From the NCBI RefSeq assembly GCF_001039275.2, contig NZ_CP030117.1:4301001-4365000 (forward strand): a stretch of DNA of 64,000 nucleotides, read 5' to 3'. Positions 52,438 through 60,897 of this stretch are shown here, one piece after another. The number at the start of each line of letters is the position of its first letter. Positions within the stretch are counted from its first letter, which is position 1. The DNA is from Brevibacillus brevis (GTDB lineage: Bacteria > Bacillota > Bacilli > Brevibacillales > Brevibacillaceae). The translations under genes were made by a program, and so were the position numbers. The notes beneath the pieces are model-generated. The model saw only the letters and a list, made by a program, of their open reading frames with translations, had not been told where the DNA came from and searched no databases.

Positions 52438-52920
52438 TTACTTTCTATCCATAAGGTCTTCCAAATCTTGTTCTTCTGCTCTGGCAATTATCGTATTGGA
52501 ATAAACAGTAGGTTCATCGGATTTGGTAAACATCCCCTGAACTTTATCCACGATTTGCGGAACAGAATCCAAAATCCGGTCGTAGAGATGGGTCGTATTT
52601 TCAAGCGGGATCGAACGAATTCCTTGTTTGCCTACGACCAAAAAAGCTACAGGCGTGATGGAGACACCGCCCCCACTCCCCCCGCCAAACGGGTGACCCG
52701 TATGTTCATGTTGCTGATGGTGTTGGTGGCCATTATGATGCTGATCGTATTGGAACTCACTACCCCCGGCCGCGAAACCAAATCCTACCTTGGAGATCGG
52801 AAGAATGACACTACCGTCAGGTGTTTCAACAGGATCACCAATGATTGTATTCACGTCCACCATTTGCTTAAGATTTTCCATCGCTGTTCTCATGAGGCCT
52901 TGAATCGGGTGGTCTGCCAT
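52438..52920 (-). CDS. ytfJ: Sporulation protein YtfJ/GerW
   Basis: A 160-residue protein of the GerW/YtfJ family: an N-terminal HPIQGLMRTAMENLKQMVDVNTIIG, a PISKVGFGFAAGG block, a Gly/His-rich insert, then ITPVAFLVVGKQGIRSIPL and a final amphipathic helix. YtfJ is made in the forespore and is needed in Bacillus for normal SleB function (GerW). A SleB-like gene lies two genes upstream. ytfI precedes it, as in B. subtilis. GGAGGAG precedes the ATG. Confidence 0.9.
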   Translation of the reverse strand: MADHPIQGLMRTAMENLKQMVDVNTIIGDPVETPDGSVILPISKVGFGFAAGGSEFQYDQHHNGHQHHQQHEHTGHPFGGGSGGGVSITPVAFLVVGKQGIRSIPLENTTHLYDRILDSVPQIVDKVQGMFTKSDEPTVYSNTIIARAEEQDLEDLMDRK

Positions 52921-53028
52921 ATTTGTCGCTCCTCCTTCCTATCTGTGTCATGTTTTATCATTCCCCCAACAAATCCGAAGCATGTACCCTGCACAAGGGA
53001 ATAAATATGCATGCTCTTACATTTGTGA

Positions 53029-53688
53029 TTAGGCACGCGTAGGCGCAGCTTGCCATTTTCGCTGTTTACTTTTTCGAATCTGCAGAAAGACTTTTAGCGC
53101 GTAGAAAACGAACTGACCCAATTTAAAATGCAACACCGCTTGAACTTTCGTATGTAGAAGTGCTTGGTTCCAGACAGGCTGTACACTCATGGCAGGCATC
53201 GTCTGTAAAGAGATGGAGTGGGAGAGAATCCCGACAATCAAGCTTTTCACTCCCCAGATTAGTCCTGTCAGTGCTCCTGTTTCCGCTGCCTGACCTGTGC
53301 CCAACAACGTATGCCATTCTAATTTCGAACAGCGAATTTGTTTGAACAGGTCTTTTAGCAAAGGCAGCAAGTCACGTACTCTTTCTAACACGTCACGATA
53401 ATTGCGATACCATAATTTCACTTGTCTCCGCGTAAAATCTTTGACCTTTTCCCGAAGCTTGCTTCCATGCTGGATCGTTTCCAGCTTTGCAACAAGCTCT
53501 GGCCCAGCTTCTGTCATTTTCAAGAGGAGAATGGGAATTTCGTATTTCCTGCGAATGATACCCCAAGCTGCAATCGTAATCTCCAATTGATCATTATCGC
53601 CCTCGCGACTGTATAAACACGTCAACTGTATTGGCGTGATTACTAGTAAGACAAATAAACCAAGCAATCCTAGCAACACCCATACCAT
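53029..53688 (-). CDS. ytfI: DUF2953 protein (YtfI-like)
   Basis: A 219-residue protein with an N-terminal membrane segment (about 2-20), a beta-rich region, a long helical middle (VRDLLPLLKDLF) and a C-terminal amphipathic part with a second hydrophobic stretch. The DUF2953 block is AETGALTGLIWGVKSLI. The YtfI-YtfJ order is as in B. subtilis and supports a sporulation role for this small membrane protein. Between them is 108 bases with no visible promoter. Confidence 0.82.
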   Translation of the reverse strand: MVWVLLGLLGLFVLLVITPIQLTCLYSREGDNDQLEITIAAWGIIRRKYEIPILLLKMTEAGPELVAKLETIQHGSKLREKVKDFTRRQVKLWYRNYRDVLERVRDLLPLLKDLFKQIRCSKLEWHTLLGTGQAAETGALTGLIWGVKSLIVGILSHSISLQTMPAMSVQPVWNQALLHTKVQAVLHFKLGQFVFYALKVFLQIRKSKQRKWQAAPTRA

Positions 53689-53754
53689 GAAAAAATCCCA
53701 CCCCTTCCACGTTAGTATGAGTGGAAAGAGCAGGAAATATGTTCAGCATTTTTA

Positions 53755-54723
53755 TTAATCTAGCACGTATACTTTAACGCCTTTTTGCAAGCCGTGATTT
53801 TCAGCTTCGTTCAACGTCGGAAGATACAGATCCACATGGCGTTGCTTTACCGCACCACCGATATCAGCTGCCACTGCATAGCCGTAGCCATCGATGTACA
53901 AGTGCGTACCAAGCGGGATGACATTTGGATCAACCGCTACAACACCTTCGCGTAATGGATACTCCAGATACGACAGAATCTTGTCGTTCGTGTAGCTGTA
54001 AGCAGTCGTCTGTACCGTTAATTCCTGGCGAAAAGGTGTCCCGTTCGCGAGGGCTTTTGTCATTCTCGGCTTATCCGGAAGCAAGTGAAGAGCCGCGTAT
54101 GTGGCAGCTTCGGCCCTCGTCATGTACTTGTCCGGCTTTAATGTACCGTCCTCATAAGCACTCATTAACCCGTTTTGCATGGCGTAAACAAGTGGGCGCT
54201 GCTCTTTCTCTTTCACGTTGTTCCCATCTGGGTATTGGTTCAATGTCTGGATCGTCGTAGACCACTTCAAGTTATTGACTACTCCGCTGTCCCCCATCGT
54301 TCTTACCAGAATAGAGGCAAGCTCTGCTCTTTTTACTGGGGCATCCGGATGTAAGTATAGGTGATTTCCTTGCTTCTGCCCATGGACAATTCCCAGTCGA
54401 TAGGCCGTCTCTGCGTAGGACGACAGCCAACTGTTTGCCGGTACGTCCGCAAAGGATGATTGCTTGTTGCCAAGAGGTTCAATTCCTTTGGCATTCACAA
54501 ACATCGTGAGCAGTTCGCCCAATGTTACGTTGTCATCAGGTCGAAAATATTCGTTTTGTCCAATTACGTCGGCTATGTATAGTTGATTGATTTCTTGTTC
54601 TGCCCAATGGCCGCTAATGTCTACATAAGGTGTTTCATTCATGTGAGTTGTTTCTGCCTCGACAACTGGTGTACCTATGAGTAAAAAGGCTGCCAGCGAG
54701 GCAAGGATCATCCGTTTCTTCAT
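53755..54723 (-). CDS. S-layer-homology plus 3D-domain cell-surface protein
   Basis: 322 residues from the ATG at 54723 after GGAGG, with a signal peptide (about 1-23). Three SLH repeats (about 34-80, 95-145, 175-215) bind secondary cell-wall polymer. The C-terminal 3D domain (about 230-322) has the conserved VAVDPNVIPLGTHLYIDGYGYAVAAD region and a DLYLPT end; the usual D-T-G-G is D-I-G-G here. 3D domains are found in lytic transglycosylase-like enzymes (MltA fold), so it may cut or bind peptidoglycan on the outer surface. It follows the SleB-like gene and a terminator. Confidence 0.84.
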   Translation of the reverse strand: MKKRMILASLAAFLLIGTPVVEAETTHMNETPYVDISGHWAEQEINQLYIADVIGQNEYFRPDDNVTLGELLTMFVNAKGIEPLGNKQSSFADVPANSWLSSYAETAYRLGIVHGQKQGNHLYLHPDAPVKRAELASILVRTMGDSGVVNNLKWSTTIQTLNQYPDGNNVKEKEQRPLVYAMQNGLMSAYEDGTLKPDKYMTRAEAATYAALHLLPDKPRMTKALANGTPFRQELTVQTTAYSYTNDKILSYLEYPLREGVVAVDPNVIPLGTHLYIDGYGYAVAADIGGAVKQRHVDLYLPTLNEAENHGLQKGVKVYVLD

Positions 54724-54819
54724 CATCAACCTCCATGGGGAAATATGCGAATCCTTTCGTATCATTTTATCGAACTATTTTGCAAAAACAATGAACAATA
54801 GTTTCCAGTCAAAAGGAAA

Positions 54820-54862
54820 GCCCTCGAACAGCATCATGACGAAAACTGTTTCAAGGGCTGCA
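54820..54862 (-). terminator. Terminator after the SleB-like gene
   Basis: GCCCT...AGGGC outer and GAACAG...CTGTTTC inner pairings form a long hairpin just beyond the stop at 54873. Confidence 0.65.
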
Positions 54863-54872
54863 TGAACAATGA

Positions 54873-55520
54873 TTATATGGCAAAAATGTGTTTGCCGATC
54901 TTCTTCACTTGTGTACGAGACCAAATCCAATCGGAGGTCGCCGTAACAGGGTTAAAGTAGTAAAGAGAATTGTTTGTTGGGTCCCATCCTCGTACAGCAT
55001 CCCAAGCTGCCTGGTAAGCAGTCTTGTTAGGAGTCATCCAGAATTGTCCATCATCTACTGCGGTAAACGCTAATGGCTCAAAGATGACACCGGCAAGTGT
55101 ATTGGGAAAGTTTTTGGACTGGACACGGTTCAACGCGACGGCAGCCACAGCCACTTGGCCCTCATAAGGTTCTCCACGTGCTTCGGAATAAACCAACTGC
55201 GCCAGCATCTGCATTTCCGCTTTATTTACCGACACTTTCTTTAGAACGCGCCATGTATTTGGACCAGTGATACCGTCAATCTGTAATCCGTATGCTTTTT
55301 GAAACTGTCTGACGGCCTTTGTTGTATTCACACCGTAAATGCCATCCAAATTGCCATTGTAATAGCCCAGCATCTGCAAACGATACTGCAAATCCCATAC
55401 ATCCCCGGTCACACTACCTCGTTGAATCTGTGTGGCTGCCAGGGAGTCGGCCGGGATAATAAACGCTACAGCCATAAAGGCAGCAAGCAAGGTTGTTACT
55501 GCTTTCTTGCTCCACCACAT
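54873..55520 (-). CDS. SleB-like spore cortex/cell-wall hydrolase
   Basis: A 215-residue exported enzyme. A signal peptide (about 1-29), a peptidoglycan-binding repeat (about 38-95; LQYRLQMLGYYNGNLDGIYG) and a hydrolase_2 domain (about 105-215) follow, with the family's LVYSEARGEPYEGQVAVAAV, which holds the catalytic Glu, and a final DWIW. It is a lytic transglycosylase of the SleB/CwlJ class. No YpeB gene follows, so it may be a SleB paralogue rather than the germination SleB itself. It lies beside spoVA and near YtfJ. Confidence 0.86.
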   Translation of the reverse strand: MWWSKKAVTTLLAAFMAVAFIIPADSLAATQIQRGSVTGDVWDLQYRLQMLGYYNGNLDGIYGVNTTKAVRQFQKAYGLQIDGITGPNTWRVLKKVSVNKAEMQMLAQLVYSEARGEPYEGQVAVAAVALNRVQSKNFPNTLAGVIFEPLAFTAVDDGQFWMTPNKTAYQAAWDAVRGWDPTNNSLYYFNPVTATSDWIWSRTQVKKIGKHIFAI

Positions 55521-55614
55521 AAATTGTTCCCTCCTTTACCCAACTCATTCTACAAGTTGGCGAAAGTAGGTTCAATTCAAGTATTTTGGAACAAATGGCA
55601 ACATGTACCTGTCA

Positions 55615-55965
55615 TTATCCTTTTGGTCGAAACAAGACTGCCGTGATAAATCCGAAGACGATAGCAGCCGAAATCCCCGCACTCGTTACTTCAAAAATGC
55701 CGGTAATAATGCCAATAACTCCATGCTTCTCGGCCTCCGCCATTGCCCCGTGCACCAGTGCATTTCCAAAGCTCGTGATGGGTACTGTCGCTCCTGCTCC
55801 GGCAAAATTAACCAGTGGCTCGTACAGACCAAGTCCGTCTAGCACTGCTCCACTGACAACAAGAGAAGACATCGTATGGGCAGGTGTGAGCTTGACGACA
55901 TCCATGAGAAATTGACCGATTAAGCAAATCGTTCCTCCTACGAGAAACGCCCACAAAAACATCAT
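55615..55965 (-). CDS. spoVAE: Stage V sporulation protein AE (SpoVAE/SpoVAEb)
   Basis: 116 residues from the ATG at 55965 (GGAGAGTG upstream). Four hydrophobic segments with [16 protein letters not shown] and [17 protein letters not shown], the SpoVAE pattern. With SpoVAC and SpoVAD it forms the inner-membrane channel through which the forespore takes up, and the spore releases, calcium-dipicolinate. It is the last gene of the operon; spoVAD ends four bases before its start. Confidence 0.92.
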   Translation of the reverse strand: MMFLWAFLVGGTICLIGQFLMDVVKLTPAHTMSSLVVSGAVLDGLGLYEPLVNFAGAGATVPITSFGNALVHGAMAEAEKHGVIGIITGIFEVTSAGISAAIVFGFITAVLFRPKG

Positions 55966-55969
55966 GGTA

Positions 55970-56986
55970 TCACTCTCCAAGTTGCTCCGACTCAACAGCC
56001 ACGGCATGGGCGATGCAAGGAATGCTTTCTCCCTGCTGGAAGGTCAACGGGGATAAGAGGGCTCCCGTGGCAACCAGCAAGATCCGCTTCCATTCTCCTT
56101 GCTTCATCCGCCGAAGTAGGTGCCCGTACGTCACTGTAGCGATACAGCCACATCCGCTACCACCTGACCACACATTTGGATTTTCTCCATAAATGAGCTT
56201 CCCGCAATCGACATAACGCTCTAGTGGAATGCGCATGTGATGCTTGGGCAACAGATCAGATAAAATGGCATGGCCCGTTCGTCCTAAATCCCCTGTTACA
56301 ATCAAATCGTAATGATCGTGAGGGAGCTGAAAGTCACGGAAATGCGACTCAATCGTGGATAACGCGGCTGGCGCCATCGCTGCTCCCATATTGAATGGAT
56401 CTGTCAATCCCATATCGACTACATGCCCGATGGTGGCTCCCGTAATCCGTAATCCCTTACCCTGACTGGCTACAACAGCAGCCCCTGCTCCCGTCACGGT
56501 CCATTGTGCCGTTGGGGGCTTCTGTGAACCGTACTCCGTTGGATAACGATATTGCTTTTCCGCAGCCCCATTGTGACTGGAGGTAGCAGCCAAGACGTAT
56601 TCAGCAGCTTGACTATTCACCATGAGAGCAGCCAAAGCCAAGCCTTCCATCGCTGTTGAGCACGCTCCGAAAATCCCCAGAAACGGAATCGAAAGCGTCC
56701 GGGCCGAAAAGCTGGCAGATATGATCTGGTTCATTAAATCCCCGGCAAGCATAAAGTTTATTTGTTCTTTCGTAAGCCCCGCTTTCTCCACCGCTTTCGA
56801 GCACGCTTCTTCCAGAAGGACTTTCTCCGCCTTTTCCCAACTGTCTTGTCCAATCATCAAGTCACCGTGCAAGATATCAAAGTCGTCGGCTAACGGTCCC
56901 TTAGCCTCAAAAGGCCCACCAATCGCAGCGTGCCCGAGAATGACAGGTTTTAAAGGAAAGACCCAAGACTGATGACCTTGGCGCAT
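55970..56986 (-). CDS. spoVAD: Stage V sporulation protein AD
   Basis: A 338-residue protein of thiolase/ketosynthase-like fold. Family blocks include [19 protein letters not shown], a [16 protein letters not shown] segment and [17 protein letters not shown]. SpoVAD binds dipicolinic acid on the outer face of the channel. GGGAGG is just upstream of the ATG, three bases after spoVAC's stop. It is part of the SpoVA-type operon. Confidence 0.93.
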   Translation of the reverse strand: MRQGHQSWVFPLKPVILGHAAIGGPFEAKGPLADDFDILHGDLMIGQDSWEKAEKVLLEEACSKAVEKAGLTKEQINFMLAGDLMNQIISASFSARTLSIPFLGIFGACSTAMEGLALAALMVNSQAAEYVLAATSSHNGAAEKQYRYPTEYGSQKPPTAQWTVTGAGAAVVASQGKGLRITGATIGHVVDMGLTDPFNMGAAMAPAALSTIESHFRDFQLPHDHYDLIVTGDLGRTGHAILSDLLPKHHMRIPLERYVDCGKLIYGENPNVWSGGSGCGCIATVTYGHLLRRMKQGEWKRILLVATGALLSPLTFQQGESIPCIAHAVAVESEQLGE

Positions 56987-56989
56987 CCG

Positions 56990-57463
56990 TCAGCCTCCCA
57001 TCGTAAACAATGTTTTGATCAAGCCAACGACGAAGGCCGCCGCCACTCCAAACACAATCACTGACCCCGCGAGCTTGAACATGTTACCGCCGACCCCCAG
57101 TACAAATCCTTCGCTGCGGTGCTCAATGGCTGCAGAAGCAATCGAGTTGGCAAAGCCCGTAACCGGCACACTCGTTCCTGCCCCAGCCCATTGGGCAATC
57201 CGGTCATATAGTCCTAAACCGGTCAAAAGAGCCGAAAGAATGATCAAGACAGCTGCTGTAGGATTCCCAGCGGTTTTCTCCGTAAAATCGAAGTAATGAA
57301 TGAACATTTCTTGTATCCCTTGTCCGATCATACAAATGCCGCCACCCACTAAAAATGCCCGGGTAAAATTGCGCAAAAGCGGTCGTGGTGGCTCGTGTGT
57401 CTTTGCCAATTGCTGATATTCTTGCTGGACGGGGGTCAGCTTCTTCTTTTTTTGATCTGCCAT
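56990..57463 (-). CDS. spoVAC: Stage V sporulation protein AC
   Basis: 157 residues from the ATG at 57463 after AAGGAGTGAG; a GTG nine bases up is inside the site. A charged N-terminal tail (about 1-30) is followed by four to five membrane segments, with AFLVGGGICMIGQGIQEM, GAGTSVPVTGFANSIASAAIEHRSEG and an FKLAGSVIVFGV end. It is a mechanosensitive-channel-like part of the SpoVA channel. It is paralogous to SpoVAE (shared G-A-G-x-x-V-P-x-T/S-x-F). Confidence 0.93.
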   Translation of the reverse strand: MADQKKKKLTPVQQEYQQLAKTHEPPRPLLRNFTRAFLVGGGICMIGQGIQEMFIHYFDFTEKTAGNPTAAVLIILSALLTGLGLYDRIAQWAGAGTSVPVTGFANSIASAAIEHRSEGFVLGVGGNMFKLAGSVIVFGVAAAFVVGLIKTLFTMGG

Positions 57464-57478
57464 GCCGCTCACTCCTTT

Positions 57479-58339
57479 TTACCGTATCATGAATGGTTTT
57501 ACTTGATCGATAATCTGTTGTAGCTGTTCCGAATCGGTTTGGTAGGTACGCTTCATTTGTTCATTCTTTGTACTGAGTGCATACAGCTCCAGATCCGCCT
57601 GACATTTTTTCAATGTAGCAAAAGCCAGCTTCATCGCTTGGGCACCAGGAACCATCAGTTTATCGTCATACAGGTCGAGATAGAGCTCTCCACCTTTGTC
57701 TACTTGGCCGAGGAAAACATTTTCCAAAGCCACTCCCGCTTTTTGCAGCTCCGTGCGCACCCATCTGCGATTCAGACCTGCTGTTGCCAGGGGCTCATCC
57801 ATGATCACCCCATCCATAATGACCACTTGATTCTCTTCCGAAGGAGCAACTGTCAATTCAAGGTGTTTGGGGGTTACTGGCTGACTCTCTGATTTTAAAA
57901 GGACACTGACTTCCCCGCTTGTTTCCATTAATGCAAACTCTACATCGGCTACTCGGAACACGTTTTTGATTCGTAATTGCTCCATCAAGTCTTCCGCGGT
58001 CAAGCGTTCCTTTTTCAGATTGTCTTCCAAAATCTTGCCTTCCTTGATAAGAACCGTTGTTTTCCCTTCAAATAAGTCGCGGAGAACCTTGCTCTTGAGT
58101 GAAAGCCACTCCATTAAATAAGGGAAAAGCGCAAAAATCCCCATGGCGATCAAACTATGGTAGACCGGCCCATCCATTTCGGTTGCCATAAAAGCCGCAA
58201 TTGAACCGATGCTGATGCCGACGATATATTCAATGTATGTAAGTTGCTTAATTTGCCTTTTCCCAATGATCTTTGTCAATAGAAATAAGTAAGCAACAGC
58301 GCCTATTGAGCGCAAAAGGATGGATAACCAATCAGGCAT
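57479..58339 (-). CDS. DUF421-DUF1657 fusion protein (2Duf-like)
   Basis: A 286-residue inner membrane protein. Three N-terminal membrane segments and a DUF421 (YetF-type) soluble domain span about 1-225, with KIIGKRQIKQLTYIEYIVGISIGSIAA at the start. The last 51 residues (236-286) match a DUF1657 unit, sharing QAD-x-E, ALST-x-N, K, Y, EQ and I-x-D positions with the protein at 58424. The 2Duf protein of the mobile spoVA2 operons of heat-resistant Bacillus spores has this make-up. It follows DUF1657 and precedes spoVAC, so the set looks like that operon. It probably strengthens the spore inner membrane. Confidence 0.86.
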   Translation of the reverse strand: MPDWLSILLRSIGAVAYLFLLTKIIGKRQIKQLTYIEYIVGISIGSIAAFMATEMDGPVYHSLIAMGIFALFPYLMEWLSLKSKVLRDLFEGKTTVLIKEGKILEDNLKKERLTAEDLMEQLRIKNVFRVADVEFALMETSGEVSVLLKSESQPVTPKHLELTVAPSEENQVVIMDGVIMDEPLATAGLNRRWVRTELQKAGVALENVFLGQVDKGGELYLDLYDDKLMVPGAQAMKLAFATLKKCQADLELYALSTKNEQMKRTYQTDSEQLQQIIDQVKPFMIR

Positions 58340-58423
58340 AAGCCACCTCCATCACCTGAGGTGATTTTTATAGATAGTAAAACCAAGAGAGAGGAAGTCC
58401 CTCTCCCTTTCCCTATACTTCCA

Positions 58424-58630
58424 CTAGAATCCCTTAAACTGTGGTTCTTCCTTTTCCAGCTCCGTTACACGCTGCTGGAGGTTGTCTACGATGGATTGCG
58501 TTTGCTCTGCTGCTTGCGAATACAATTGCTTTGCTTTCTTGTTTTGCGTGCTAAGAGCAAACGTTTCAAAATCTGCTTGTGCACCTTTCAAGCTGGCAAG
58601 CGTTTGTTTTACTTGTGCTCCTACTGTCAT
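58424..58630 (-). CDS. DUF1657 protein
   Basis: 68 residues from the ATG at 58630; GGAGG lies nine bases upstream, and a GTG two codons before is less well placed. The whole protein is a DUF1657 unit, a helical hairpin with LASLKGAQADFETFALSTQN and IVDNLQQRV. It is related to the C-terminus of its downstream neighbour. It is the first gene of the DUF421/spoVAC-D-E transcript, behind a sigma-G-type promoter. Confidence 0.88.
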   Translation of the reverse strand: MTVGAQVKQTLASLKGAQADFETFALSTQNKKAKQLYSQAAEQTQSIVDNLQQRVTELEKEEPQFKGF

Positions 58631-58653
58631 ATCCACTCACCTCCTAACACATA

Positions 58654-58682
58654 TAGAATCCGCGTCCACCCATTATTTATGC
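58654..58682 (-). promoter_or_regulatory. Sigma-G-type promoter of the spoVA/2duf operon
   Basis: GCATA (58678-58682) and GATTCTA (58654-58660) on the minus strand, spaced by 17 bases. It matches the forespore sigma-G pattern GHATR/CATXHTA at all but one base, 24 bases before the DUF1657 ATG. Confidence 0.65.
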
Positions 58683-58734
58683 AGTGATCTTCTCCATTTT
58701 CATTTGTAAATAATTACCTTTTATTAGAAAAACA

Positions 58735-58762
58735 AAAAGAGAGACACCATAGGTGCCTCCCT
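58735..58762 (-). terminator. Terminator after the SASP gene
   Basis: GAGGCACC/GGTGTCTC hairpin (one G-T pair) followed by TCTTTTTG on the minus strand. Confidence 0.75.
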
Positions 58763-58779
58763 TCATCCAGCTTATGAGA

Positions 58780-58983
58780 TTAGCCACGTCCAGCCAGTTG
58801 TTGCTCAGCAAAGGAGACAAGACGTTTTGTAATCTCTCCTCCAACTGAACCGTTTTGACGGGAAGTGGTGTCTGGTCCAAGCTGAACACCGAATTCGGAT
58901 GCGATTTCGTATTTCAGTTGGTCCAGAGCTTGGTTTGCTTGAGGAACCACCAGATTGTTACTGGATCTGTTGTTGTTCGCCAT
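58780..58983 (-). CDS. Alpha/beta-type small acid-soluble spore protein
   Basis: 67 residues from the ATG at 58983 after AGGAGGTGAT. The core blocks are [21 protein letters not shown] (helix 1 with the GPR protease cleavage site EIASEFGV at 26-33), then [24 protein letters not shown] (helix 2). It coats spore DNA and protects it from UV and heat, then is degraded at germination. It has its own sigma-G promoter and terminator. The spacing to the spoVA operon is only about 150 bases. Confidence 0.95.
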   Translation of the reverse strand: MANNNRSSNNLVVPQANQALDQLKYEIASEFGVQLGPDTTSRQNGSVGGEITKRLVSFAEQQLAGRG

Positions 58984-59012
58984 TTGTATCACCTCCTCGT
59001 CGTTTGTAAGTT

Positions 59013-59042
59013 TAATATGTGTGAAGTTTTGCTTGTTCATTC
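59013..59042 (-). promoter_or_regulatory. Sigma-G-type promoter of the SASP gene
   Basis: GAATG (59038-59042) and CATATTA (59013-59019) on the minus strand, spaced by 18 bases. It matches the sigma-G consensus GHATR-N18-CATXHTA at every position, 30 bases before the SASP ATG. Confidence 0.75.
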
Positions 59043-59062
59043 GTTCTTTTTTTCTTCCAATT

Positions 59063-60193
59063 TTAGTCTGTTAATTGGAGCAGAGCATGGGCTATTCGAT
59101 GAGCTGCTTCTGGTCGCCCCAGCTTGTCCAAACCTCTTACAAAAGCATCCTTTTTTTCAGGCTGACGCCATGACCTGATGATTTCTTTGATTTCTACTGG
59201 CGTTTCAGCCAAGATCGCCGCTTGTTGCTCGAGTAAAAAGGAGCAATTATGCTTTTCTTGTCCAGGCAATGGGTGGAATAAAATGAGCGGTGTCTTAAGA
59301 GCGAGTGACTCCGCGCATGAAATGCCACCTGGCTTCGTTATATAGACGTCAGCTGCTCCAATCCACTGCCACATTTGCGGCTCAAATCCTTTCAATAGAA
59401 AACGATGCTCAGTGCTCTCCGTACCTATTAAGCCCGCCAGACGTCTGTACAGGCTTGTATTCTTCCCTGTGACGACTACGATCTGCAATGGTTGCTCTTC
59501 CAACAGCAACTCTCGTACGACCTGCTCCATTCCACCATAACCGCCTTCTCCCCCACCAATCAGCACGGTGAATTGATCCGGCACGAGTCCAAGCTGTTTT
59601 TTCAAAGCCGCTTTGTCGGTATGCAGCGCTGTAGTAAAAGCAGGCCGAACTGGAATGCCATAAACGTGAATTTTCTCAGGGGCAATTCCATAGCGTTCGA
59701 TTAGCATTTGCGCAATTTGCTCGTGTGCCACCATGTACGCATCAATTTCTGGATGAACCCAAAACCGATTGATATGAAAGTCCGTAGGTACACAAACGAG
59801 CCGGAAAGGCTTGGACACCCTTCTCTTCGCTTCTGCCAATGCGGACAAGCAGTATGCATGCGTGGCGATGACGACATCTGGCTTCTCTTCTTGCAACAGT
59901 TGATTGGTTAATCGATCGGATAGCCACCATCCCAGTACTTTGGTCAATGCACTGCCCAGCATTTCTTCTTGTTCATAGATGCGTTGCCACACGGGTTGAC
60001 CGTAGCGCAGTATATTGCGATAAAAAAAATGAGAGAGCACACGTAAGCCTGGACTGGCGGTTTTCAGTCCTCCCACCACTCGCGCCGATCGTGCACCCTC
60101 CATTTCCAGTAAAACTTCTTGCAGAGCTTCAGCAGCCATCCGATGACCACTCCCTGCCCATTCCTCTGTCACTAACAGAAACCGCTTTGCCAT
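59063..60193 (-). CDS. ykoN: MGDG-synthase/UgtP-like glycosyltransferase (YkoN-like)
   Basis: A 376-residue GT-B enzyme. The N-terminal half (about 1-170) has [19 protein letters not shown], the GSGH motif of MGDG synthases and UgtP. The C-terminal half (about 195-376) has the nucleotide-sugar region [13 protein letters not shown], then [19 protein letters not shown] and PLPGQEKHN. It should transfer a sugar to a lipid acceptor at the inner face of the membrane. The upstream ykoP-like gene ends one base into its start (TAATG), as in the B. subtilis ykoN-ykoP cluster. The YkoN assignment is by memory. Confidence 0.84.
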   Translation of the reverse strand: MAKRFLLVTEEWAGSGHRMAAEALQEVLLEMEGARSARVVGGLKTASPGLRVLSHFFYRNILRYGQPVWQRIYEQEEMLGSALTKVLGWWLSDRLTNQLLQEEKPDVVIATHAYCLSALAEAKRRVSKPFRLVCVPTDFHINRFWVHPEIDAYMVAHEQIAQMLIERYGIAPEKIHVYGIPVRPAFTTALHTDKAALKKQLGLVPDQFTVLIGGGEGGYGGMEQVVRELLLEEQPLQIVVVTGKNTSLYRRLAGLIGTESTEHRFLLKGFEPQMWQWIGAADVYITKPGGISCAESLALKTPLILFHPLPGQEKHNCSFLLEQQAAILAETPVEIKEIIRSWRQPEKKDAFVRGLDKLGRPEAAHRIAHALLQLTD

Positions 60194-60777
60194 TAGTAGG
60201 ACTCTCCTAGAGGCTGCTTGCCCTCAGCATATCGATTAAGTAAAAATTCCTTGGACATATAAACACGCTTTAAGGGCATTTCATGATTCCATGATTGCAA
60301 TCGTCGCTTTCCATTGGGATGCACGATTCTAAGCATGAGACGCAAGTACCATCGCTTGTATCGAAAAAACCAAGTCATGGGCACATCAGAAATGGAAAAT
60401 CCTAGGGGTGTTACCCCTTTATGTAGCATGGTCGTTCCCACTATCCCTTTTATTTGGTCTTTATTTTCCATGGAATTCAGGAACGTGGCTAGCTTCGGCA
60501 GTGATTGGAGGATATGTCTTCGCAAAAGAAGTGCCACGCGCAGTTCATCCTTCATTCCTTTGCACAGTGTCGCAAAGTAATAATTGTGTATATGTAGCTT
60601 TAAGATCAAATCCCCGTCATGAATGATGCAGTTATCGGTAGTAACGAGTGGCTCTCCCCGATAGCGTAAAACAACAACGCGAAATATATTGTTCCCTTTC
60701 TCAATATAGGTAAGTCTGGTGCAACGCTGGTAGATTTCATCCCAGTATCCCCATAGCATCAAGAGGCTTGTATTCAT
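60193..60777 (-). CDS. ykoP: YkoP-like protein
   Basis: A 194-residue protein with no membrane segment. Blocks such as GDLILKLHIHNYYFATLCKG, KGIVGTTMLHKGVTPLGFSISDVP and RLMLRIVHPNG resemble B. subtilis YkoP, which lies next to ykoN. The function is unknown; co-translation with the glycosyltransferase suggests a shared lipid or envelope pathway. GGGAAAGGAAC precedes the ATG. It is the first gene of the pair. Confidence 0.75.
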   Translation of the reverse strand: MNTSLLMLWGYWDEIYQRCTRLTYIEKGNNIFRVVVLRYRGEPLVTTDNCIIHDGDLILKLHIHNYYFATLCKGMKDELRVALLLRRHILQSLPKLATFLNSMENKDQIKGIVGTTMLHKGVTPLGFSISDVPMTWFFRYKRWYLRLMLRIVHPNGKRRLQSWNHEMPLKRVYMSKEFLLNRYAEGKQPLGESY

Positions 60778-60897
60778 TTCGAAATAGTTCCTTTCCCGCT
60801 ATGTTTTCATTCAGCTGGAAGTGACCACTTCCATTCCGCAAAACGGTCATGACCTTTGTTGTAGTATGCCCAACAATGTACAATCCTCATCACCTTT

